From the NCBI GenBank assembly GCA_963855995.1, contig OY979725.1, positions 6,148,118 through 6,212,117 of the forward strand: a stretch of 64,000 nt of DNA. Reading direction: 5' to 3'. The stretch is from Muricea muricata. Lineage: Eukaryota; Cnidaria; Anthozoa; Malacalcyonacea; Plexauridae. This document shows, piece by piece, positions 1 through 9,998 of the stretch. The notes below the pieces were generated by a model. That model had not been told where the DNA came from. It did no database searches and worked only from the letters and a program-made list of their open reading frames with translations. The stretch's first letter is position 1, and each line of letters starts with the position of its first letter. A program made the translations under genes and the position numbers.

Positions 1-22
1 CATCAAAATCGCGTTTTAAGCG

Positions 23-30
23 TTCTAGAA
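23..30. other. TTCTAGAA palindrome (XbaI core), one per most monomers
   Basis: This perfect 8-bp palindrome sits at the end of subrepeat C in nearly every monomer. It is changed in d (TTTTGGAA), d2 (TTTTAGAA) and some f copies (TTGTAGAA). Its TTC-TA-GAA spacing equals two inverted heat-shock-element half units, though no third unit is present at the required spacing. No function is shown. Confidence 0.6.
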
Positions 31-32
31 GC

Positions 33-60
33 GATTTGAGCGTAAACACATGCTCAAATC
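33..60. other. Dyad symmetry in subrepeat A: 9-bp arms, 10-base spacer
   Basis: GATTTGAGC at 33-41 and its exact reverse complement GCTCAAATC at 52-60 flank a 10-base spacer. The structure recurs in most monomers. Arms are perfect in types carrying CATGCTC. There is one mismatch in CATGTTC types (c, k), two in CATATTC types (b, b') and one in GAGTTGAGC types (d). Confidence 0.75.
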
Positions 61-235
61 ACGAACTAAAAATTACCGTCTTAAATCGATCAGGGCAACG
101 TTTTAGAGCTGAAAATGGTGTTTTCAGTGCTAAAGTGAACGAGTTTAGCGCAATGATGTACTGCAATCACGGACCTAAAAGAGACCTTCTAAATGGAAAT
201 TGCAGAACTTAGCTAGTCGGGAATCATGTTTTCGG

Positions 236-258
236 CGCTCAAACCATCGAGATGAGCG
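236..258. other. Dyad symmetry at the B/C junction: CGCTCA / TGAGCG
   Basis: Six-base arms at 236-241 and 253-258 are separated by 11 bases, spanning the boundary between subrepeats B and C. The TGAGCG arm is the conserved head of all three subrepeats. Subrepeat B's own head (TTGAGCGC) also pairs with this GCGCTCAA over an 83-base spacer. Confidence 0.65.
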
Positions 259-353
259 AAATAACATGTTGAAATGAGAAACCTATAACTTGCTTGTAAA
301 CTGAAAAGAAACGATCTTAAAACCATCAAAATCGCGTTTTAAGCGTTCTAGAA

Positions 354-461
354 GCGATTTGAGCGTAAAAACATATTCAAATCACGAACTAAAAATTACC
401 GTCTTAAATCGATCACGGCGACGTTTTAGAGCTTAAAATGGTGTTTTCAGTGCTAAAGTGA
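354..461 (+). repeat. Subrepeat A (108 bp) of the trimeric monomer
   Basis: This is the first of three ancestral units inside the monomer. It begins with the TTGAGCG-type head and ends with the GTTTTCAGTGC tail just before the next head. Aligned without gaps to subrepeat B, about 63 of 108 positions match by hand count. Subrepeat A carries most of the type-diagnostic changes (CAGGGCAACG in type a, CAATCACAGCG in type f, ATGGAGTTTTCGG in type n). Confidence 0.85.
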
Positions 462-569
462 ACGAGTTGAGCGCAATAATGTACTGCAATCACGGACCTA
501 AAAGAGACCTTCTAAATGGAAATTGCAGAACTTAGCAAGTCGGGAATCATGTTTTCGGCGCTCAAACCA
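462..569 (+). repeat. Subrepeat B (108 bp) of the trimeric monomer
   Basis: This second internal unit starts with ACGAGTTGAGCG and ends with GTTTTCGGCGCTCAAACCA. It aligns without gaps to subrepeat A (about 58%) and subrepeat C (about 56%). Matches cluster at the TGAGCG head, the ACCTA/CTAAA middle and the GTTTTC-GCG tail. It holds the CTAAAAGAGACC segment, one of the best-conserved stretches across monomer types. Confidence 0.85.
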
Positions 570-676
570 TCGAGATGAGCGAAATAACATGTTGAAATGA
601 GAAACCTATAACTTGCTTGTAAACTGAAAAGAAACGATCTTAGAACAATCAAAAGCGCGTTTTAAGCGTTCTAGAA
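570..676 (+). repeat. Subrepeat C (107 bp) of the trimeric monomer
   Basis: This third internal unit starts with TCGAGATGAGCG and runs through AACATGTTGAAATGAG, the ACCTATAACTTGC block and the A-rich tail. It crosses the bookkeeping anchor and ends at CTAGAA before the next A head. It is one base shorter than A and B, which gives 108 + 108 + 107 = 323. The A-rich junction in its second half (AACTGAAAAG, AATTAAAAAAAACG and similar) is the most length-variable part of the monomer. Confidence 0.85.
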
Positions 677-1936
677 GCGATTTGAGCGTAAAAACATGTT
701 CAAATCACGAACTAAAAATTACCGTCTTAAATCGATCACGGCGACGTTTTAGAGCTTAAAATGGTGTTTTCAGTGCTAAAGTGAACGAGTTGAGCGCAAT
801 AATGTACTCCAATCACGGACCTAAAAGAGACCTTCTAAATGGAAATTGCAGAACTTAGCAAGTCGGGAATCATGTTTTCGGCGCTCAAACCATCGAGATG
901 AGCGAAATAACATATTGAAATGAGAAACCTATAACTTGCTTGTAAATTAAAAAAAACGATCTTAGAACCATCAAAATCGCGTTTTAAGCGTTTTGGAAGC
1001 GAGTTGAGCGTAAAACATGCTCAAATCACAAACTAAAAATTGCCGTCCTAAATCGATCACGGCGACGTTTTAGAGCTTAAAATGGTGTTTTCAGTGCTAA
1101 AGTGAACGAGTTGAGCGCAATGATGTACTGCAATCACGGACCTAAAAGAGACCTTCTAAATGGAAATTGCCGAACTTAGCAAGTCGGGAATCATGTTTTC
1201 GGCGCTCAAACCATCGAGATGAGCGAAATAACATGTTGAAATGAGAAACCTATAACTTGCTTGTAAACTAAAAAGAAACGATCTTAGAACCATCAAAATC
1301 GCGTTTTCAACGTTCTAGAAGCGATTTGAGCGTAAAAACATGCTCAAATCACAAACAAAAAATATCCGTCCTAAATCGATCACGGCGACGTTTAAGAGCT
1401 TAAAATGATGTTTTCAGTGCTAAAGTGAACGAGTTGAGAGCAATGATGTACTGCAATCACGGACCTAAAAGAGACCTTCTAAATGGAAATTGTAGAACTT
1501 AGCAAATCGGGAATCATGTTTTCGGTGCTCACACCATCGAGATGAGCGAAATAACATGTTGAAATGAGAAACCTATAACTTGCTTGTAGACTAGAGAGAA
1601 ACGATCTTAGAACCATCAAAATCGCGTTTTAAGCGTTCTAGAAGCGATTTGAGCGTAAAAACATGCTCAAATCACGAACTAAAAATTGCCGTCCTAAATC
1701 AATCACAGCGACGTTTTAAAGCTTAAAATGGTGTTTTCAGTGTCAAAGTGAACGAGTTGAGCGCAATGATGTACTCCAATCACGGACCTAAAAGAGACCT
1801 TCTAAATGGAAATTGCAGAACTTAGCAAGTCGAGAATCATGTTTTCGGCGCTCAAACCATCGAGATGAGCGAAATAACATGTTGAAATGAGAAACCTATA
1901 ACTTGCTTGTAAACGGAAAAGAAACGATCTTAGAAC

Positions 1937-4838
1937 CATCAAAATCGCGTTTTAAGCGTTCTAGAAGCGATTTGAGCGTAAACACATGCTCAAATCACGA
2001 ACTAAAAATTACCGTCTTAAATCGATCAGGGCAACGTTTTAGAGCTGAAAATGGTGTTTTCAGTGCTAAAGTGAACGAGTTTAGCGCAATGATGTACTGC
2101 AATCACGGACCTAAAAGAGATCTTCTAAATGGAAATTGCAGAACTTAGCTAGTCGGGAATCATGTTTTCGGCGCTCAAACCATCGAGATGAGCGAAATAA
2201 CATGTTGAAATGAGAAACCTATAACTTGCTTGTAAACTGAAAAGAAACGATCTTAAAACCATCAAAATCGCGTTTTAAGCGTTCTAGAAGCGATTTGAGC
2301 GTAAAAACATATTCAAATCACGAACTAAAAATTACCGTCTTAAATCGATCACGGCGACGTTTTAGAGCTTAAAATGGTGTTTTCAGTGCTAAAGTGAACG
2401 AGTTGAGCGCAATAATGTACTGCAATCACGGACCTAAAAGAGACCTTCTAAATGGAAATTGCAGAACTTAGCAAGTCGGGAATCATGTTTTCGGCGCTCA
2501 AACCATCGAGATGAGCGAAATAACATGTTGAAATGAGAAACCTATAACTTGCTTGTAAACTGAAAAGAAACGATCTTAGAACAATCAAAAGCGCGTTTTA
2601 AGCGTTCTAGAAGCGATTTGAGCGTAAAAACATGTTCAAATCACGAACTAAAAATTACCGTCTTAAATCGATCACGGCGACGTTTTAGAGCTTAAAATGG
2701 TGTTTTCAGTGCTAAAGTGAACGAGTTGAGCGCAATAATGTACTCCAATCACGGACCTAAAAGAGACCTTCTAAATGGAAATTGCAGAACTTAGCAAGTC
2801 GGGAATCATGTTTTCGGCGCTCAAACCATCGAGATGAGCGAAATAACATATTGAAATGAGAAACCTATAACTTGCTTGTAAATTAAAAAAAACGATCTTA
2901 GAACCATCAAAATCGCGTTTTAAGCGTTTTGGAAGCGAGTTGAGCGTAAAACATGCTCAAATCACAAACTAAAAATTGCCGTCCTAAATCGATCACGGCG
3001 ACGTTTTAGAGCTTAAAATGGTGTTTTCAGTGCTAAAGTGAACGAGTTGAGCGCAATGATGTACTGCAATCACGGACCTAAAAGAGACCTTCTAAATGGA
3101 AATTGCCGAACTTAGCAAGTCGGGAATCATGTTTTCCGCGCTCAAACCATCGAGATGAGCGAAATAACATGTTGAAATGAGAAACCTATAACTTGCTTGT
3201 AAACTAAAAAGAAACGATCTTAGAACCATCAAAATCGCGTTTTCAACGTTCTAGAAGCGATTTGAGCGTAAAAACATGCTCAAATCACAAACAAAAAATA
3301 TCCGTCCTAAATCGATCACGGCGACGTTTAAGAGCTTAAAATGATGTTTTCAGTGCTAAAGTGAACGAGTTGAGCGCAATGATGTACTGCAATCACGGAC
3401 CTAAAAGAGACCTTCTAAATGGAAATTGTAGAACTTAGCAAATCGGGAATCATGTTTTCGGTGCTCACACCATCGAGATGAGCGAAATAACATGTTGAAA
3501 TGAGAAACCTATAACTTGCTTGTAGACTAGAGAGAAACGATCTTAGAACCATCAAAATCGCGTTTTAAGCGTTCTAGAAGCGATTTGAGCGTAAAAACAT
3601 GCTCAAATCACGAACTAAAAACTACCGTCTTAAATCGATCACGGCGACGTTTTAGAGCTTAAAATGGTGTTTTCAGTGCTAAAGTGAACGAGTTGAGCGC
3701 AATGATGTACTGCATTCACGGACCTAAAAGAGACCTTCTAAATGGAAATTGCAGAACTTAGCAAGTCGGGAATCATGTTTTCGGCGCTAAAACCATCGAG
3801 ATGAGCGAAATAGCATGTTGAAATGAGAAACCTATAACTTGATTGTAAACTGAAAAGAAACGATCTTAGAACCATCAAAATCGCGTTTTAAGCGTTCTAG
3901 AAGCGATTTGAGCGTAAAAACATGCTCAAATCACGAACTAAAAATTACCGTCTTAAATCGATCACGGCGACGTTTTAGAGCTTAAAATGGTGTTTTCAGT
4001 GCTAAAGTGAACGAGTTGAGCGCAATGATGTACTGCATTCACGGACCTAAAAGAGACCTTCTAAATGGAAATTGCCGAACTTAGCAAGTCGGGAATCATG
4101 TTTTCGGCGCTCAACCTATCGAGATGAGCGAAATAACATGTTGAAATGAGAAACCTATAACTTCCTTGTAAATTAAAAAAAACGATCTTAGAACCATCAA
4201 AATCGCGTTTAAGCGTTCTAGAAGCGATTTGAGCGTAAAAACATGCTCAAATCACGAACTAAAAATTGCCGTCCTAAATCGATCACGGCGACGTTTTAGA
4301 GCTTAAAATGGTGTTTTAAGTGCTAAAGTGAACGAGTTGAGCGCAATGATGTACTGCAATCACGGACCTAAAAGAGACCTTCTAAATGGAAATTGCAGAA
4401 CTTAGCAAATCGGGAATCATGTTTTCGGTGCTCACACCATCGAGATGAGCGAAATAACATGTTGAAATGAGAAACCTATAACTTGCTTCTAAACTAAAAA
4501 AAACGATCTTAGAACCATCAAAATCGCGTTTTAAGCGTTCTAGAAGCGATTTGAGCGTAAAAACATGCTCAAGTCACGAACTAAAAATTGCCGTCCTAAA
4601 TCAATCACAGCGACGTTTTAAAGCTTAAAATGGTGTTTTCAGTGTCAAAGTGAACGAGTTGAGCGCAATGATGTACTCCAATCACGGATCTAAAAGAGAC
4701 CTTCTAAATGGAAATTGCAGAACTTAGCAAGTCGAGAATCATGTTTTCGGCGCTCAAACCATCGAGATGAGCGAAATAACATGTTGAAATGAGAAACCTA
4801 TAACTTGCTTGTAAACGGAAAAGAAACGATCTTAGAAC
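1937..4838 (+). repeat. HOR unit 2: nonamer a-b-c-d-e-g-h-i-f
   Basis: Monomers start at 1937, 2260, 2583, 2905, 3227, 3550 (g), 3873 (h), 4195 (i) and 4516 (f). The first five copy unit 1 at a 1,936-bp offset with very few differences, for example GAGACCTTC against GAGATCTTC near 190/2120. The g-h-i insertion before f is the same order seen again in unit 4 and in the right half. Confidence 0.9.
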
Positions 4839-7800
4839 CATCAAAATCGCGTTTTAAGCGTTCTAGAAGCGATTTGAGCGTAAACACATGCTCAAATCAC
4901 GAACTAAAAATTACCGTCTTAAATCGATCAGGGCAACGTTTTAGAGCTGAAAATGGTGTTTTCAGTGCTAAAGTGAACGAGTTTAGCGCAATGATGTACT
5001 GCAATCACGGACCTAAAAGAGACCTTGTAAATGGAAATTGTTGAACTTAGCAAGTCGGGAATCATGTTTTTAGTGCTCACACCATCGAGATGAGCGAAAT
5101 AACATGTTGAAATGAGAAACCTATAACTTGCTTGTAAACTAAAAAGAAACGATCTTAGAACCATAAAAATCGCTTTTTAAGCGTTCTAGAAGCGATTTGA
5201 GCGTAAAAACATGCTCAAATCACGAATTTAAAATTGCCGTCCTAAATCGAACACGGCGACGTTTAAGAGCTTAAAATGGTGTTTTCAGTGCTAAAGTGAA
5301 CGAGTTGAGCGCAATGATGTACTGCAATCACGGACCTAAAAGAGATCTTCTAAATGGAAATTGCAGAACTTAGCAAGTCGGGAATCATGTTTTCGGCGCT
5401 CAAACTATCGAGATGAGCGAAATAACATGTTGAAATGAGAAACCTATAACTTGCTTGTAAACTGAAAAGAAACGATCTTAGAACCATCAAAATCGCGTTT
5501 TAAGCGTTCTAGAAGCGATTTGAGCGTAAAAACATGTTCAAATCACGAACTAAAAATTACCGTCTTAAATCGATCACGGCGACGTTTTAGAGCTTAAAAT
5601 GGTGTTTTCAGTGCTAAAGTGAACGAGTTGAGCGCAATAATGTACTCCAATCACGGACCTAAAAGAGACCTTCTAAATGGAAATTGCAGAACTTAGCAAG
5701 TCGGGAATCATGTTTTCGGCGCTCAACCTATCGAGATGAGCGAAATAACACGTTGACATGAGAAACCTATAACTTCCTTGTAAATTTAAAAAAACGATCT
5801 TAGAACCATCAAAATCCCGTTGTAAGCGTTCTAGAAGCGATTTGAGCGTAAAAACATGCTCAAATCACCAACTAAAAATTGCCGTCCTAAATCGATCACG
5901 GCGACGTTTTAGAGCTTAAAATGGTGTTTTCAGTGCTAAAGTGAACGAGTTGAGCGCAATGATGTACTGCAATCACGGACCTAAAAGAGTCCTTCTAAAT
6001 GGAAATTGCAGAACTTAGCAAGTCGGGAATCATGTTTTCGGTGCTCACACCATCCAGATGAGCGAAATAACATGTTGAAATGAGAAACCTATAACTTGCT
6101 TGTAAACTGAAAAGAAACGATCTTAAAACCATCAAAATCGCGTTTTAAGCGTTCTAGAAGCGATTTGAGCGTAAAAACATATTCAAATCACGAACTAAAA
6201 ATTACCGTCTTAAATCGATCACGGCGACGTTTTAGAGCTTAAAATGGTGTTTTCAGTGCTAAAGTGAACGAGTTGAGCGCAATAATCTACTGCAATCACG
6301 GACCTAAAAGAGACCTTCTAAATGGAAATTGCAGAACTTAGCAAGTCGGGAATCATGTTTTCGGCGCTAAAACCATCGAGATGAGCGAAATAGCATGTTG
6401 AAATGAGAAACCTATAACTTGATTGTAAACTGAAAAGAAACGATCTTAGAACCATCAAAATCGCGTTTTAAGCGTTCTAGAAGCGATTTGAGCGTAAAAA
6501 CATGCTCAAATCACGAACTAAAAATTACCGTCTTAAATCGATCACGGCGACGTTTTAGAGCTTAAAATGGAGTTTTCGGTGCTAAAGTGAACGAGTTGAG
6601 CGCAATGATGTACTGCAATCACGGACCTAAAAGAGACCTTCTAAATTGAAATTGCAGAACTTAGCAAGTCGGGAATCATGTTTTCGGCGCTCAAACCATC
6701 GAGATGAGCGAAATAACATGTTGAAATGAGAAACCTATAACTTGCTTGTAAACTGAAAAGAAACGATCTTAGAACAATCAAAAGCGCGTTTTAAGCGTTC
6801 TAGAAGCGATTTGAGCGTAAAAACATGTTCAAATCACGAACTAAAAATTACCGTCTTAAATCGATCACGGCGACGTTTTAGAGCTTAAAATGGTGTTTTC
6901 AGTGCTAAAGTGAACGAGTTGAGCGCAATAATGTACTCCAATCACGGACCTAAAAGAGACCTTCTAAATGGAAATTGCAGAACTTAGCAAGTCGGGAATC
7001 ATGTTTTCGGCGCTCAAACCATCGAGATGAGCGAAATAACATATTGAAATGAGAAACCTATAACTTGCTTGTAAATTAAAAAAAACGATCTTAGAACCAT
7101 CAAAATCGCGTTTTAAGCGTTTTGGAAGCGAGTTGAGCGTAAAACATGCTCAAATCACAAACTAAAAATTGCCTTCCTAAATCGATCACGGCGACGTTTT
7201 AGAGCTTAAAATGGTGTTTTCAGTGCTAAAGTGAACGAGTTGAGCGCAATGATGTACTGCAATCACGGACCTAAAAGAGACCTTCTAAATGGAAATTGCC
7301 GAACTTAGCAAGTCGGGAATCATCTTTTCGGCGCTCAAACCATCGAGATGAGCGAAATAACATGTTGAAATGAGAAACCTATAACTTGCTTGTAAACTAA
7401 AACGAAACGATCTTAGAACCATCAAAATCGCGTTTTCAACGTTCTAGAAGCGATTTGAGCGTAAAAACATGCTCAAATCACGAACAAAAAATATCCGTCC
7501 TAAATCGATCACGGCGACGTTTTAGAGCTTAAAATGGTGTTTTCAGTGCTAAAGTGAACGAGTTGAGCGCAATAATCTACTGCAATCACGGACCTAAAAG
7601 AGACCTTCTAAATGGAAATTGCAGAACTTAGCAAGTCGGGAATCATGTTTTCGGCGCTAAAACCATCGAGATGAGCGAAATAGCATGTTGAAATGAGAAA
7701 CCTATAACTTGATTGTAAACTGAAAAGAAACGATCTTAGAACCATCAAAATCGCGTTTTAAGCGTTCTAGAAGCGATTTGAGCGTAAAAACATGCTCAAA

Positions 7801-9998
7801 TCACGAACTAAAAATTACCGTCTTAAATCGATCACGGCGACGTTTTAGAGCTTAAAATGGAGTTTTCGGTGCTAAAGTGAACGAGTTGAGCGCAATGATG
7901 TACTGCAATCACGGACCTAAAAGAGACCTTCTAAATGGAAATTGCAGAACTTAGCAAGTCGGGAATCATTTTTTCGGCGCTCAAACCATCGAGATGAGCG
8001 AAATAACATGTTGAAATGAGAAACCTATAACTTGCTTGTAAACTGAAAAGAAACGATCTTAGAACAATCAAAAGCGCGTTTTAAGCGTTCTAGAAGCGAT
8101 TTGAGCGTAAAAACATGTTCAAATCACGAACTAAAAATTACCGTCTTAAATCGATCACGGCGACGTTTTAGAGCTTAAAATGGTGTTTTCAGTGCTAAAG
8201 TGAACGAGTTGAGCGCAATAATGTACTCCAATCACGGATCTAAAAGAGACCTTCTAAATGGAAATTGCAGAACTTAGCAAGTCGGGAATCATGTTTTCGG
8301 CGCTCAAACCATCGAGATGAGCGAAATAACATATTGAAATGAGAAACCTATAACTTGCTTGTAAATTAAAAAAAACGATCTTAGAACCATCAAAATCGCG
8401 TTTTAAGCGTTTTGGAAGCGAGTTGAGCGTAAAACATGCTCAAATCACAAACTAAAAATTGCCGTCCTAAATCGATCACGGCGACGTTTTAGAGCTTAAA
8501 ATGGTGTTTTCAGTGCTAAAGTGAACGAGTTGAGCGCAATGATGTACTGCAATCACGGACCTAAAAGAGACCTTCTAAATGGAAATTGCCGAACTTAGCA
8601 AGTCGGGAATCATGTTTTCGGCGCTCAAACCATCGAGATGAGCGAAATAACATGTTGAAATGAGAAACCTATAACTTGCTTGTAAACTAAAAAGAAACGA
8701 TCTTAGAACCATCAAAATCGCGTTTTCAACGTTCTAGAAGCGATTTGAGCGTAAAAACATGCTCAAATCACGAACAAAAAATATCCGTCCTAAATCGATC
8801 ACGGCGACGTTTAAGAGCTTAAAATGATGTTTTCAGTGCTAAAGTGAACGAGTTGAGCGCAATGATGTACTGCAATCACGGACCTAAAAGAGACCTTCTA
8901 AATGGAAATTGTAGAACTTAGCAAATCGGGAATCATGTTTTCGGTGCTCACACCATCGAGATGAGCGAAATAACATGTTGAAATGAGAAACCTATAACTT
9001 GCTTGTAGACTAGAGAGAAACGATCTTAGAACCATCAAAATCGCGTTTTAAGCGTTCTAGAAGCGATTTGAGCGTAAAAACATGCTCAAATCACGAACTA
9101 AAAATTACCGTCTTAAATCGATCACGGCGACGTTTTAGAGCTTAAAATGGTGTTTTCAGTGCTAAAGTGAACGAGTTGAGCGCAATGATGTATTGCATTC
9201 ACGGACCTAAAAGAGACCTTCTAAATGGAAATTGCAGAACTTAGCAAGTCGGGAATCATGTTTTCGGCGCTAAAACCATCGAGATGAGCGAAATAGCATG
9301 TTGAAATGAGAAACCTATAACTTGATTGTAAATTAAAAAAAACGATCTTAGAACCATCAAAATCGCGTTTAAGCGTTCTAGAAGCGATTTGAGCGTAAAA
9401 ACATGCTCAAATCACGAACTAAAAATTGCCGTCCTAAATCGATCACGGCGACGTTTTAGAGCTTAAAATGGTGTTTTAAGTGCTAAAGTGAACGAGTTGA
9501 GCGCAATGATGTACTGCAATCACGGACCTAAAAGAGACCTTCTAAATGGAAATTGCAGAACTTAGCAAATCGGGAATCATGTTTTCGGTGCTCACACCAT
9601 CGAGATGAGCGAAATAACATGTTGAAATGAGAAACCTATAACTTGCTTCTAAACTAAAAAAAACGATCTTAGAACCATCAAAATCGCGTTTTAAGCGTTC
9701 TAGAAGCGATTTGAGCGTAAAAACATGCTCAAGTCACGAACTAAAAATTGCCGTCCTAAATCAATCACAGCGACGTTTTAAAGCTTAAAATGGTGTTTTC
9801 AGTGTCAAAGTGAACGAGTTGAGCGCAATGATGTACTCCAATCACGGACCTAAAAGAGACCTTCTAAATGGAAATTGCAGAACTTAGCAAGTCGAGAATC
9901 ATGTTTTCGGTGCTCAAACCATCGAGATGAGCGAAATAACATGTTGAAATGAGAAACCTATAACTTGCTTGTAAACGGAAAAGAAACGATCTTAGAAC
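4839..9998 (+). repeat. HOR unit 3: 16-mer beginning a'-j-k-l
   Basis: Order and starts: a' 4839, j 5162, k 5485, l 5807, b' 6130, n 6453, c 6776, d 7098, e/b' hybrid 7420, n 7743, c 8066, d 8388, e 8710, g' 9033, i 9355, f 9676. The block n-c-d-e occurs twice in succession, so part of the unit was duplicated internally through the e/b' hybrid. Type m is missing: the monomer at 5807 starts as l but has the normal AACATG tail that belongs to m. Type h is missing after g'. Confidence 0.88.
7420..7742 (+). repeat. Hybrid monomer e/b'
   Basis: The front is type e (GTTTTCAACG, ACAAAAAATATCC). From the second half of subrepeat A it is b' (GTTTTAGAGC, ATAATCTACTGC, CTAAAACCATC, AGCATG). The switch lies between about positions 85 and 150 of the monomer. 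It links two n-c-d-e rounds within unit 3. Confidence 0.85.

Larger units (their letters stand above)
324..646 (+). repeat. Representative 323-bp monomer (type b)
   Basis: This is a full-length reference copy of the monomer. By hand count it has 58 C and 65 G, about 38% G+C, and 20 CpG dinucleotides. It starts at the CATCAAAATCGCG anchor, carries the TTCTAGAA palindrome about 23 bases in, and ends in the AAACGATCTTA block that precedes the next anchor. Monomer types differ from it by scattered substitutions and one- or two-base indels. The anchor is an arbitrary phase chosen for bookkeeping, not a biological start. Confidence 0.95.
1..1936 (+). repeat. HOR unit 1: hexamer a-b-c-d-e-f
   Basis: Six monomers start at 1 (a), 324 (b), 647 (c), 969 (d), 1291 (e) and 1614 (f). 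The next unit, 1,936 bp on, repeats the first five almost base for base, then departs inside the sixth: position 1614 is type f while 3550 is type g. The unit may begin left of the window. It equals unit 2 without its g-h-i monomers. Confidence 0.9.

Noticed and set aside
525..560. Possible CENP-B box around AAGTCGGGA
   Set aside because: Only the CGGGA half is present. The TTCG half required by the nTTCGnnnnAnnCGGGn core is absent at the right spacing in every monomer type I checked.
567..590. Hammerhead-ribozyme-like core (GATGA followed by GAAA) at the B/C junction
   Set aside because: Some satellites of ~330 bp do encode hammerheads. Here the first two core bases are GA, not the required CT, and only two bases separate GATGA from GAAA, leaving no stem II.
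1903..2148. Recurring open frame of 79-81 codons on the + strand in type-a monomers (also at 4805, 9965, 13190, 18028, 22866, 25122, 30281, 34794, 37373, 49631, 53174)
   Set aside because: It opens at a TTG, not an ATG, spans the f/a monomer junction, and exists only because two stops present in other types are changed (AACTGA to AACGGA and GCTTAA to GCTGAA). There is no recognisable domain, promoter context or codon signature. The frame is closed in other monomer types.
4928..5164. Recurring 78-codon minus-strand frame across a'/j junctions
   Set aside because: It starts with ATG but overlaps the plus-strand frame within the same satellite sequence and repeats only with the a'-j pair. Its conservation is explained by array homogenisation, so it is a chance frame.
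9001..9020. GTAGACTAGAGAG tail as a transposon insertion footprint in e monomers
   Set aside because: It aligns base for base with the GTAAACTAAAAAG tail of other types. It is a set of substitutions, not an insertion.
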